Below, piece after piece: positions 1-8,052 of a stretch of 64,000 bases of DNA (positions are counted from its first letter, which is position 1; each line of letters opens with the position of its first letter). The stretch covers positions 220,376 through 284,375 of the forward strand of contig NZ_FTOG01000004.1 in the NCBI RefSeq assembly GCF_900156655.1, given 5' to 3'. The DNA is from Rhodobacter aestuarii. GTDB taxonomy: Bacteria > Pseudomonadota > Alphaproteobacteria > Rhodobacterales > Rhodobacteraceae. Made by a program: the position numbers and the translations under genes. The notes under the pieces were generated by a model, which was not told the DNA's origin, made no database searches, and worked only from the letters and a program-made list of their open reading frames with translations.

Positions 1-659
1 GCGGCTGCAATCAGCCCTCCCATCACCGGTGAAATGACCCAGCTTGCCGCGATCTTGCCGATGGCCCCCCAATTCACGGCGGCAAAGCCCGCTGCGGCAA
101 TTCCGGCGCCGACAACGCCGCCAACGATGGAGTGGGTGGTGGAAACCGGTGCCCCCATCCATGTTGCGAGGTGCAACCAAAGCGCCGATGCCAAAAGCGC
201 CGACATCATCGCCCAAACGAAATGCGCGGCATCGGGCACCGCATCGGGGGCCAAAATCCCGGTCGAGACGGTTTTGACCACATCGCCGCCCGCCAAAAGC
301 GCGCCCGAGGTTTCAAAGATCGCGGCGATCAGCAACGCGCCGCCAAGCGTCAGCGCATTGGCCCCCACCGCCGGACCCATGTTGTTGGCCACATCGTTCG
401 CGCCGATGTTAAGCGCCATATAGGCGCCAATCGCTGCCGCCCCGATCACGATCCACGCGCCCGGCTGTGCGCCCATCAAAACGCCCGCCGCCAGTGCCGC
501 CAGCACGATGAAGGCGATCGACAGCCCCGGCGCCACAAGCGGCTTGGCAACAAACTGCGCGGCTTCCTCGATCCGACCGATCCGCTTGAGATCTTTGTCG
601 AGGGTTTTCCACTGATTGATGGGAGGTGTGGTCACGGTTGCGGTCCCCGAACGACCCAT
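1..659 (-). CDS. PiT-family inorganic phosphate transporter, N-terminal part
   Basis: Low-affinity inner-membrane phosphate permease of the PiT/PHO-4 family. The visible 219 residues begin with a roughly 35-residue cytoplasmic segment and continue into hydrophobic helices. The family signature around the first repeat, GANDVANNMGPAVG, is clear near residues 80-95, and a downstream motif reads GAPVSTTHSIVGGVVG, the usual second signature. The reading frame runs off the left window edge, so the C-terminal half is unseen. The start is the ATG at 659, which gives a tail typical of longer alphaproteobacterial PiT proteins. A PhoU-like partner often lies beside pit genes but cannot be seen here. The family call is firm; ion coupling and regulation are not visible. 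Confidence 0.88.
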   Translation of the reverse strand, partial: MGRSGTATVTTPPINQWKTLDKDLKRIGRIEEAAQFVAKPLVAPGLSIAFIVLAALAAGVLMGAQPGAWIVIGAAAIGAYMALNIGANDVANNMGPAVGANALTLGGALLIAAIFETSGALLAGGDVVKTVSTGILAPDAVPDAAHFVWAMMSALLASALWLHLATWMGAPVSTTHSIVGGVVGAGIAAAGFAAVNWGAIGKIAASWVISPVMGGLIAA

Positions 660-745
660 CTGGCCGCGCGTTACCGGGCCGTCAGGATTCTGTTACATTC
701 GGGCCGGGGGCCTAAACTGTTTGCGCCTTTAATTCAACGCCGCAT

Positions 746-1204
746 TCACGAGAGCGTGCGCAAAAGCAGCTTCAAATCTTTTTCCTGAACCCGTTTGGCC
801 GCCGCTTTTGGGGTAACCCATTTGCGTTTGCGCCGCCCGGCTTCGGGATATTTGTCTTCAAGCTCTTCAACATCAACAATAAAGCAAAGCACTTGGCAGC
901 GCTGATCGAGGCCGGTCTTGCGCACCTTGGTGTAGACATAATTGCCGACGGGTTCGTGCTTGACGGTGCCCTTCACGCCCGCTTCTTCCCAAGCTTCACG
1001 CAGCGCCGCCTCGGCCAAGGTCTTGCCGCGCATCGGCCAGCCCTTCGGGACGATCCAGCGCCCGGTATCCAGCGAGGATACCAACAGCACCTCAACATCT
1101 TTCGTAGTCTCGGCATCGGGCCTGCGCAGGCAGAGCGCCGCGACTTGCAAAGCGTCTGGCTTCTTGCCCATGAGGGTGCCGAGAAAGTGCGGCATCTCCA
1201 TCAT
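746..1204 (-). CDS. Nudix hydrolase (diphosphoinositol polyphosphate phosphohydrolase-like)
   Basis: A 152-residue single-domain Nudix pyrophosphatase. The catalytic helix reads REAWEEAG at about residues 69-76, keeping the metal-binding glutamates. The upstream glutamate of the G-x5-E-x7-REUxEExGU box is a lysine, in the PKGWPMRGK context seen in a known DIPP-like bacterial subgroup. The substrate, a nucleoside or inositol diphosphate derivative, cannot be read from sequence. The ATG at 1204 overlaps the stop of the upstream kinase by four bases (ATGA), which favours it over the in-frame ATG at 1219. It is the last gene of the operon with arfB, the PLP enzyme and the kinase, so it may be there for expression reasons only. 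Confidence 0.88.
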   Translation of the reverse strand: MMEMPHFLGTLMGKKPDALQVAALCLRRPDAETTKDVEVLLVSSLDTGRWIVPKGWPMRGKTLAEAALREAWEEAGVKGTVKHEPVGNYVYTKVRKTGLDQRCQVLCFIVDVEELEDKYPEAGRRKRKWVTPKAAAKRVQEKDLKLLLRTLS

Positions 1205-2175
1205 GCGACTCCTTCCCAAGGAGCCGCATCCTTGAGCAGCAGCCGGGCAAGTTCAACCGCGCGGCGAGCATAGCTGCGTTGCCGCTTTGGGTCTTGGGCG
1301 GCGCGGGTGACCACCCAGCCCGCAGAGCTAAATGCCCTAAGGGAAAGGAAAAGTGGCAGGAGTTCGAGCTGGTCATCGGGTAATGCGCGGTGTTTGCGGT
1401 ATCCCGCGACAAGTCGTCGCGCATGCTCCCCAAGAAGCGGATCCCCCCAGCTTTGGATCAAAACCGTCGCCAAGTCATAAAGCCGCCAGCCCGGCCCGCA
1501 GTCGTCAAAATCAATGAGCCTAAGCTTGCCTGCCTCGACCATCACATTCGAGCGCAGCACGTCAGCATGGATCGGGCCATAATCGGTGGCGCGGGGCAGC
1601 ATCAGCGCTGCCTTCTCGCGGGCCTGTTGAAGAAGGGTAGATTCCTCCGCGCTTAGCGTTGGGTTCTCCCAAAACGGCCCGAGCCGGGGTGCAGGGCCCA
1701 AAAGCGCGTCTTGATCCCAGGCTGCACGGGGGAAGGGCGAGGGGCAAGCGCCCGCATCGGCTGCATTGTGTAGATGCGCCAAAAGTGCGCCCAAATCCTC
1801 GGCCCGTTCCAAAACGGCGGAGCCTTCAAGTTTTTCATCTGCCGCACCGAGCGGTTTGCCCGAAATCCAGCGCAGGCAAGAGGCCGTCATCCCCTGCACT
1901 TGCGCGACCCATGCTCCGCTGGCGGCGGGCAGCGGCTCCACCACAGCCACGCCTGCATCTGCAAGCTTTGCGCACCACGCCAGTTCACAGGCAATTGCCG
2001 CCGGGTCTTGGTAGCCGGGGCGGTGTAGCCGCAAAGCGAGTTTCGCGCCCGAACCATGCACGGTGGCAAAGACGATATTTTCAGACCGCCAAACCATTTG
2101 CAGCGGCGCGCCTTGGCACAGCCAAGCGCGCTGCGCAGCCCCGGCCAGTTCATAGGCTTTGGCGTCATCCATCAT
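1201..2175 (-). CDS. APH/homoserine-kinase-like phosphotransferase
   Basis: Small-molecule kinase with the aminoglycoside phosphotransferase/choline kinase fold, 324 residues. The catalytic loop HADVLRSN (His203, Asp205, Asn210) and the metal-binding DFDD motif (from Asp222) are intact, so it should be active. Its ATG overlaps the stop of the preceding PLP-enzyme gene by four bases. In animals, kinases of this fold pair with AGXT2-like phospho-lyases: hydroxylysine kinase with phosphohydroxylysine phospho-lyase, and ethanolamine-phosphate phospho-lyase for a related substrate. The same pairing here suggests that it phosphorylates an amino alcohol or hydroxy-amino acid that the neighbour then eliminates. 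That substrate assignment is inference; antibiotic resistance is unlikely in this context. Confidence 0.85.
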   Translation of the reverse strand: MMDDAKAYELAGAAQRAWLCQGAPLQMVWRSENIVFATVHGSGAKLALRLHRPGYQDPAAIACELAWCAKLADAGVAVVEPLPAASGAWVAQVQGMTASCLRWISGKPLGAADEKLEGSAVLERAEDLGALLAHLHNAADAGACPSPFPRAAWDQDALLGPAPRLGPFWENPTLSAEESTLLQQAREKAALMLPRATDYGPIHADVLRSNVMVEAGKLRLIDFDDCGPGWRLYDLATVLIQSWGDPLLGEHARRLVAGYRKHRALPDDQLELLPLFLSLRAFSSAGWVVTRAAQDPKRQRSYARRAVELARLLLKDAAPWEGVA

Positions 2176-3434
2176 GCGGGCATCTCTTGCAGTATATCTT
2201 TGAGGGTTGTTGCCAGCATCTGCGCATTTTCACGCGAAAACGGCAGCGGCGGGCGCATTTTCAAAATGTGCTGGGCGCGTCCAACGCGGCCCAAAAGGAT
2301 GCCTCTATCCTTCGCGGCTTCCACGACGCGGCCACAAAAGGCGCCATCGGGCAGGCCATCGCGTGCAAATTCAATCGCGAAGAATAGGCCCAAGCCGCGC
2401 ACATCGGCAATCAACGGGTGACGCAACTCTAGCAAAAGCCCCAGCGCATAGGCGCCAACGGCTTCGGCGTTTTCCACCAGACCTTCGTCTTCGATCACAT
2501 CCAAAACCGCATTGGCGGCGGCACAAGAAACGGGGTTGCCCGCGAAGGTGTTGAAATAGCCAAAAGCATTGCGGAAGGCCGCCATCACATCGGGCCGGGC
2601 CACGACGGCTGCCACCGGGTGCCCATTGCCCATCGGCTTGCCCAAGGTCACAAGATCGGGCGCAAAGCCCAAAAGCTCATGCCCCCACCAATGGCTGCCC
2701 AAGCGGCCAAAACCGGGCTGCACCTCATCACACAAAATCAGCCCGCCTGCGCGTTTCACAACGTTGACCGTAGCATCCAGAAACCCCGGTGCGAGCCCCG
2801 GCATCCCTTCATTGGCAAAGATCGGGCAGAGCATCAGACCGGCAAAGCCGTGGCCTGCTTGCTCTAGCTCTTCAATCGCCTGGGCCACATTCGCGGCAAA
2901 AGCCTTTGCCTGCGCCTTTGGGCTGCCGCCCAAGGGCGCGAGGCTATCGGGCGCGGGCACGCGGCGGATATGAGGCGGGTAGCCGCCAATCGGCGGGCGG
3001 CGGGTGGACAGATGTGCCACCGCCGTCGTGTTGCCGTGATAGGTGTTGTCGGTGGCGATCAAACCCGTCTTTCCTGTCACCGCCTGCGCCATGCGCAAAG
3101 CCACGTCATTCGCCTCAGACCCCGTGCAGGTCATCAGCATTTGGCTTAGCCCGTGGTCAAACTTGGCCACCAGCCGCTCGCCGTAATCAAGAATGCCTTC
3201 ATGCAGATAGCGGCTGTGCGTGTTCAGTTGCGCGGCTTGGTGCGCGATCGCCTCAACCACGCGCGGATGACAATGCCCCAAATGTGCAACATTGTTATAA
3301 CAATCGAGGTAGCGCCGTCCCTTGGCATCATAAAGCCAAACACCTTCGCCGCGCACAATATGCACGGGGTCATCATAGAAGGTGGGCACATTCGGGCCCA
3401 AAAGCGCTTCACGCCGCGCGATTAGATCAGTCAT
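2172..3434 (-). CDS. Class III PLP enzyme, AGXT2-like aminotransferase or phospho-lyase
   Basis: A 420-residue fold type I PLP enzyme of the class III aminotransferase family. The PLP-binding DEVQ (Asp236) and the Schiff-base lysine in LGKPMGNG (Lys266) are present. The N-terminal region with NNVAHLGHCHP matches the AGXT2/AGXT2L group. That group includes alanine-glyoxylate aminotransferase and the phospho-lyases acting on ethanolamine phosphate or phosphohydroxylysine. The ATG at 3434 overlaps the end of arfB by eight bases; a longer in-frame extension to 3530 would lie inside arfB and is rejected. The directly coupled kinase downstream favours a phospho-lyase role over plain transamination, but sequence alone does not settle this. 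Confidence 0.85.
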   Translation of the reverse strand: MTDLIARREALLGPNVPTFYDDPVHIVRGEGVWLYDAKGRRYLDCYNNVAHLGHCHPRVVEAIAHQAAQLNTHSRYLHEGILDYGERLVAKFDHGLSQMLMTCTGSEANDVALRMAQAVTGKTGLIATDNTYHGNTTAVAHLSTRRPPIGGYPPHIRRVPAPDSLAPLGGSPKAQAKAFAANVAQAIEELEQAGHGFAGLMLCPIFANEGMPGLAPGFLDATVNVVKRAGGLILCDEVQPGFGRLGSHWWGHELLGFAPDLVTLGKPMGNGHPVAAVVARPDVMAAFRNAFGYFNTFAGNPVSCAAANAVLDVIEDEGLVENAEAVGAYALGLLLELRHPLIADVRGLGLFFAIEFARDGLPDGAFCGRVVEAAKDRGILLGRVGRAQHILKMRPPLPFSRENAQMLATTLKDILQEMPA

Positions 3435-3849
3435 CTTCGCCCACTTTCCCGCGCAGGGATTTAACCTCGCCGCGGATGGATTTTGCCGCCAAGCGGCGGC
3501 GCTGGCTGCCCTTGGTGGGCTTGGTGGCAATGCGGCGCTTTGGGGCCACCAGCGCGGCCCGGATCATCTCGGCCAGCCGCTCGCGGGCCAGTTCGCGGTT
3601 GCGCGTTTGCGAGCGGGTCTCTTCTGCCCGGATCACAATCGCCCCATCCAAGGTCCATTTCCGCCCGGCAATCCGCTTGAGGCGCGCTTTGACCGCAGGC
3701 GTTAGATGCGGGCTGCGCTCTGCCTCAAAGCGCAGTTCCACCGCTGTCGACACCTTGTTGACGTTTTGCCCGCCGGGCCCTTGGGCGCGGGTGAAGCTTT
3801 CTGAAAGCTCCCAATCGGCAAGTGCCAAATTATCGTTGATCCAAAGCAT
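3427..3849 (-). CDS. arfB: Ribosome rescue peptidyl-tRNA hydrolase ArfB
   Basis: ArfB (YaeJ) enters the empty mRNA channel of stalled ribosomes and hydrolyses the peptidyl-tRNA ester, giving tmRNA-independent rescue. The 140-residue protein has the release-factor GGQ motif at residues 26-28 in the context RAQGPGGQNVNKV. A basic C-terminal tail follows, with many Lys and Arg after about residue 100, as needed for binding in the ribosomal channel. It is the first gene of a tightly coupled four-gene minus-strand operon. The partner trans-translation factor smpB lies elsewhere in this window at 62497-62970. Length and motifs are normal. Confidence 0.95.
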   Translation of the reverse strand: MLWINDNLALADWELSESFTRAQGPGGQNVNKVSTAVELRFEAERSPHLTPAVKARLKRIAGRKWTLDGAIVIRAEETRSQTRNRELARERLAEMIRAALVAPKRRIATKPTKGSQRRRLAAKSIRGEVKSLRGKVGEDD

Positions 3850-3912
3850 GCGCAGACCCTAGCGGGCGCGGCAGAAAACGAAAGCGCTTTCGGCAGGAAA
3901 TTTGCTGTGATC

Positions 3913-5925
3913 TCAGAGCATCGCGCCAAGTCGGGTGCCTTGGTCGATGGCGCGCTTGGCATCCAACTCGCCCGCGATATCGGCCCCGCCAATCACATGC
4001 GCCGCGATCCCTTGCGCCTTGAGGCTATCGGCCAAGCTGCGCTGGCTTTCTTGGCCCGCGCAAAGCACCACCGTTTCGGCTGCGATCAAGGTAGGGTTTT
4101 CACGCGCTTCCCCAAAGGTGATGTGCAGACCTTCGGGTGTGATACGCTCGTAATTCACCCCGCCCAACATCTTCACCCCTTTCGCGTTCAGCGCGGCGCG
4201 GTGAATCCAGCCCGTGGTTTTGCCCAAGCGGCGACCGGGCTTTTCGGGCTTGCGCTGCAAAAGCGTCACCTGCCGCGTGGGCGGACTTGGCGCGGGTTTA
4301 GCAAGGCCGCCGGGGGTTTGCGCCGGATCGCCCACGCCCCATTCGCGCGCCCAGTCTTCGGGGTGGAGGGTTGGACTTTCGCTCACGGTCAGGAATTCGG
4401 CAACGTCAAAGCCAATACCGCCCGCACCCACCACTGCAACGCGCGGCCCAGCTTCGGCGCGCCCGCTCAATAGATCAGCGTAGCTCACGGCTAATGCTTC
4501 GCCTTCAATGCCGGGGCTGCGGGGGGCAACGCCCGTGGCAATCACCACCTCGTCAAACTCGCCCAAATTGCGCACTGTCGCCTCGGTGCTGAGCCGCAGG
4601 CTCACGCCCGTTTTTTTCAGCATGGTGGCGAACCAGTCGGTGAGGCCGTGAAACTCCTCTTTCCCCGGAATGGTGCGGGCAAGGCAAAGCTGCCCGCCAA
4701 TCTCGGCACCTTTTTCAAAAAGCTTCACCGCATGGCCCCGCTCGGCCAAGGTGATCGCGCAGGCCATGCCCGCTGGCCCCGCGCCCACCACGGCGATGCG
4801 TTTGGGGTTTTCCGCCGGTGCCAGAACCAGTTCGGTTTCATGCGCGGCGCGCGGGTTCACAAGACAGGTGGAGATTTTGCCCGAGAAAGTATGATCAAGG
4901 CAGGCTTGGTTGCAACCAATACAGGGGGCGATTTCCGCCGCGCGGCCGGTAGCGGCCTTGGCCACAAAATCGGGGTCCGCCAAGAAGGGCCGCGCAAGGC
5001 TGACCATATCCGCCTTTCCCTCGGCCAAGATGCCCTCGGCCACCTCCGGCGTGTTGATCCGGTTGGAGGTGATGACGGGGATCCCCACCTCGGGCCGCAA
5101 ACGCCCCGTCAGCCATGCAAAGGCCGCGCGCGGGACAGAGGTGGCAATCGTCGGCACGCGCGCCTCATGCCAGCCGATCCCGGTGTTGAGCATCGTGGCG
5201 CCCGCCCCCTCAATCGCTTTGGCCAGCGTCACCACCTCGTCCCAAGTTGAGCCGTCGGGAATGAGATCAATCAGAGAGATACGAAAGATCACGATGAAAT
5301 CTTGGCCCACCGCCGCGCGGACGCGTTTCATCACCTTAACGGGCAGGCGCATCCGGTTTTCATACGGTCCACCCCAGTCATCGGTGCGGCGGTTCACATG
5401 GCGCACAAGGAATTGATTGAGGAAATACCCCTCTGACCCCATCACCTCGACCCCGTCATAGCCCGCCTCGCGGGCGCGCGCCGCGGCGGTGGCGATGTCA
5501 GTGATTTGCTTTTCAATCCCCGCTGCATCCAGCTCTTTTGGCGGAAAGGGCGAGATGGGGGATTTGACCGCGCTGGCCGAGACGCATTCTGGCCCATAGG
5601 CATAGCGCCCGGCATGCAAGATTTGCATCGCGATCCGCCCGCCCGCGTCATGCACCCGGTCTGTGACCATCCGGTGATTGGCCATGTCTTCAGGCGTGAA
5701 CAGCCCCGCCGCGCCGGGAAAGACCCCGCCTTCGCGATTGGGGGCCATGCCGCCCGTCACCATCAGCCCAACACCGCCGCGCGCGCGGGTGGCATAAAAT
5801 TCGGCCACCCGGTTCCAATCTCCGGTTTCTTCAAGATTGGTATGCATCGATCCCATCAGCACACGGTTGGGCAACACCACATGCCCCAAATCAAGCGGGC
5901 TTAGCAGATGCGGATACTGGCTCAT
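3913..5925 (-). CDS. NADPH-dependent 2,4-dienoyl-CoA reductase-like flavoprotein
   Basis: A 670-residue Old Yellow Enzyme-type protein with the domain order of FadH. It has an FMN-binding TIM barrel (about residues 1-330), a cysteine cluster C-x2-C-x3-C-x11-C near residues 335-355 for a [4Fe-4S] cluster, and a C-terminal FAD/NAD(P) Rossmann unit starting at AVVGAGPAGMACA. FadH reduces 2,4-dienoyl-CoA during beta-oxidation of unsaturated fatty acids. Related paralogues act on enoate or trimethylamine-type substrates, so the exact substrate is uncertain. The ATG is preceded by a strong GGAGG. The gene is divergent from a LysR regulator 252 bases away, which may control it. Confidence 0.88.
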   Translation of the reverse strand: MSQYPHLLSPLDLGHVVLPNRVLMGSMHTNLEETGDWNRVAEFYATRARGGVGLMVTGGMAPNREGGVFPGAAGLFTPEDMANHRMVTDRVHDAGGRIAMQILHAGRYAYGPECVSASAVKSPISPFPPKELDAAGIEKQITDIATAAARAREAGYDGVEVMGSEGYFLNQFLVRHVNRRTDDWGGPYENRMRLPVKVMKRVRAAVGQDFIVIFRISLIDLIPDGSTWDEVVTLAKAIEGAGATMLNTGIGWHEARVPTIATSVPRAAFAWLTGRLRPEVGIPVITSNRINTPEVAEGILAEGKADMVSLARPFLADPDFVAKAATGRAAEIAPCIGCNQACLDHTFSGKISTCLVNPRAAHETELVLAPAENPKRIAVVGAGPAGMACAITLAERGHAVKLFEKGAEIGGQLCLARTIPGKEEFHGLTDWFATMLKKTGVSLRLSTEATVRNLGEFDEVVIATGVAPRSPGIEGEALAVSYADLLSGRAEAGPRVAVVGAGGIGFDVAEFLTVSESPTLHPEDWAREWGVGDPAQTPGGLAKPAPSPPTRQVTLLQRKPEKPGRRLGKTTGWIHRAALNAKGVKMLGGVNYERITPEGLHITFGEARENPTLIAAETVVLCAGQESQRSLADSLKAQGIAAHVIGGADIAGELDAKRAIDQGTRLGAML

Positions 5926-6033
5926 GATGTCCTCCCTTTGGGTCAGATTAGCCAGATGGCCTGCGCTGTCACGCCCAACGCCGCGTCATGGCGGGTAAGT
6001 TGCGGAAATGAGAGGCGGATCGGGCAAAACTAA

Positions 6034-6050
6034 CCTTAGGTTTACCAAGG
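6034..6050. promoter_or_regulatory. Candidate LysR-type operator between the reductase and LysR gene
   Basis: The 252-base divergent region holds an imperfect dyad, CCTT-N9-AAGG. It contains a T-N11-A core, the usual architecture of LysR-family binding sites. It lies about 110 bases before the reductase start and 130 before the LysR start. Short dyads of this kind arise by chance, so this is a candidate only. Confidence 0.35.
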
Positions 6051-6177
6051 CAACAATCGTTTCCATGCCTTAACCGAACCCCGCAATTTCCCCGGTATTG
6101 TCCTTGGTGTGTCCCATTTGCGCCCGATTTGAGGGTGAAAGCTTTTGAGAACAGGAAACATTGCCGATGGATAACCG

Positions 6178-7083
6178 ATGGACCGCCTGACCGAAATGGA
6201 AGCCTTTGCCACTGTTGTGGATCAGGGTGGCTTTACTGATGCTGCGAAGAAAATGGGTATCTCGAAATCTGCGGTGTCAAAGCATGTTTCCGCGCTGGAG
6301 GCGCGGCTTGGCGCGCGGCTTTTGAACCGTACCACGCGGCGCGTGTCGCCCACCGAGATTGGCCTCGCCTATTATGACCGCGCCCGACGTGTGCTCAACG
6401 ACGCGGGGGAGGCCGATGCGCTTGTGACCTCCATGCAGGTCGCGCCCTCGGGGCTGTTACGGATTTCGGTGGCAACTGATTTTGGGGTCAACTTGCTCTC
6501 GCCCGTGCTTGGGGATTTCTTACAAGAATATCCCGAGATCACTGTGAATATGGTGCTCAATAACCGCTATGTGGAGCTGATTTCCGAAGGCTTTGATATG
6601 GCGATCCGGGTTGGCGAGTTGGAAGACAGCACGCTTCGCGCTCGAAAGCTGACGGAAACCGCCAAGCGGATGATCGCGGCCCCCGGCTATTTTGAGAAAT
6701 ACGGTCGCCCGACAAAGATCGACGATCTGAACGAACACAAGCTTTTGCATTATTCGAACCAGTCGAATGGCAATGTTTGGAAGATCACCGCGCCTTCGGG
6801 CGAGCGGCGGCAGGTGCGTTCTGCCGGTTGGCTGACGGTGAACGATGGGCAATCGCTGCTGCATGCCGCGATCGCGGGGCTGGGCATCGCCTATCTGCCC
6901 TCGTTCCTTTACGCCGAGGCGATGCAGCAAGGTTTGGTGGAAGAGGCCATGCCCGATCTGCCAATGGAAACGCTTGGCATCTATGCGGTTTACCCGCCGG
7001 GCCGGTTCACGCAGCCCAAAGTGCGCGCTTTCATTGATTTTCTGGCACAGACCTTCAACGACAAAGGTCCTGACAACTGGTGA
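6178..7083 (+). CDS. LysR-family transcriptional regulator
   Basis: A 301-residue regulator. An N-terminal winged helix-turn-helix (about residues 1-60) carries the phrase AAKKMGISKSAVSKHVSALE, followed by a LysR substrate-binding domain from about residue 90. It resembles the large DsdC/AaeR-like group that usually controls a divergent neighbour. Here that neighbour is the dienoyl-CoA reductase-like gene, so regulation of it is the simplest reading, with the inducer unknown. The only good Shine-Dalgarno-like stretch (AGGAAA) is about 20 bases upstream of the ATG, further than normal, so translation may be weak. It converges with the OmpA-domain gene, leaving only 30 bases between stops. Confidence 0.9.
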   Translation: MDRLTEMEAFATVVDQGGFTDAAKKMGISKSAVSKHVSALEARLGARLLNRTTRRVSPTEIGLAYYDRARRVLNDAGEADALVTSMQVAPSGLLRISVATDFGVNLLSPVLGDFLQEYPEITVNMVLNNRYVELISEGFDMAIRVGELEDSTLRARKLTETAKRMIAAPGYFEKYGRPTKIDDLNEHKLLHYSNQSNGNVWKITAPSGERRQVRSAGWLTVNDGQSLLHAAIAGLGIAYLPSFLYAEAMQQGLVEEAMPDLPMETLGIYAVYPPGRFTQPKVRAFIDFLAQTFNDKGPDNW

Positions 7084-7113
7084 GTTTTCGCGGCGCCTCT
7101 CCGCCCGGCGCTG

Positions 7114-8052
7114 TTACTTGGGGGTCGAGGCCAATACGGCTTCGACCCTTCTGTTTTGCTCGCGCCCCTCTGGGGTCAGGTTCGACGCACGCGGGGCAAG
7201 CCAGCCCGCGCCTTCGGCGCTCAGTTGTGCGGGGCTAACCCCATGCACCGAAATCAGCCGTTGCCGCACAGCTTCGGCGCGACGTTTTGAAAGCGCGATA
7301 TTGCCCGCAAGCGAGCCGGAATTGTCCGTGTGCCCAACCAGCGCGACGCGCGCATCGGGGTGAATCGCCAGATAATCGGCCAGCGAAGCGAGCGTTTCGT
7401 AGTTTTTATTGCCGAGCGCAGCCGCCCCGCTTTCAAAGACCAGATCATCCAGCGGGACCGCGCCTTCGGCCTCAAGCAAGGTGCCAAGATCGCTGGTCTG
7501 TTCCGCTTGTGGCTGCGGGGAGGGTTGTGGTGCGGCCAAGGGCGTTGCCGGCACCGGTGCGGCCACTTCCTGCAAGGTGAAATTGGTCAGATGCACGAAC
7601 CCGGACTCCGAGGAGCGGGAGACCGTTAGTGCCAACCAATCATCGCCCCGGCGCGCGGCCAAATAGCGAAAATCGCCCAAATCGACATGCATTTCGGGTT
7701 CGGGCAACAGATCGAGCGCGTAGCGGAAATCAAAGCCGCCGCAGGCATCCGTCTCGCATTCATAGACCACGGCATAGCCTGCCGCTTCGATCTGTGCGCG
7801 CAGGGGCGCAAAGATCTGAAGCGAGGTTTCTTGATTGCCGCGCAACCGCCAAGCCCGATCGGTGCGGCTGCCCTCAAGATGCTGGCTTGCAAGCGTAGCT
7901 TCCTGCCAAGGCCCGATGCGCATTTCATAAGAGGTTCCGGCGGCGGCGCGCTCAGCGGAAACCATCGCGCCTTGTGGCAAGGTGAGTTGCAATGGCGCGG
8001 CCACCGCAGGCGCTGCAAGGCAAATCAGGGGCAGGGCGAGCCAGCGTTTCAT
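7114..8052 (-). CDS. Secreted OmpA-domain protein
   Basis: A 312-residue exported protein. The N-terminus (MKRWLALPLICLAAPAVAA) is a clear Sec signal peptide. A central region of about 150 residues is unassigned, and a short Pro/Gln-rich linker follows. The C-terminal OmpA-like peptidoglycan-binding domain (about residues 205-312) contains LVGHTDNSGSLAGNIALSKRRAEAV, given here as two overlapping pieces: LVGHTDNSGS and IALSKRRAEAV. Such proteins tether the envelope to peptidoglycan. No beta-barrel is evident, so it is probably periplasmic. The start overlaps the upstream GNAT stop by four bases. The central domain function is unknown to me. Confidence 0.85.
   Translation of the reverse strand: MKRWLALPLICLAAPAVAAPLQLTLPQGAMVSAERAAAGTSYEMRIGPWQEATLASQHLEGSRTDRAWRLRGNQETSLQIFAPLRAQIEAAGYAVVYECETDACGGFDFRYALDLLPEPEMHVDLGDFRYLAARRGDDWLALTVSRSSESGFVHLTNFTLQEVAAPVPATPLAAPQPSPQPQAEQTSDLGTLLEAEGAVPLDDLVFESGAAALGNKNYETLASLADYLAIHPDARVALVGHTDNSGSLAGNIALSKRRAEAVRQRLISVHGVSPAQLSAEGAGWLAPRASNLTPEGREQNRRVEAVLASTPK

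Noticed and set aside
2789..3862. 357-residue plus-strand ORF opposite the PLP enzyme and arfB
   Set aside because: Arg/Ala/Pro-rich shadow frame; the minus strand has complete catalytic motifs.
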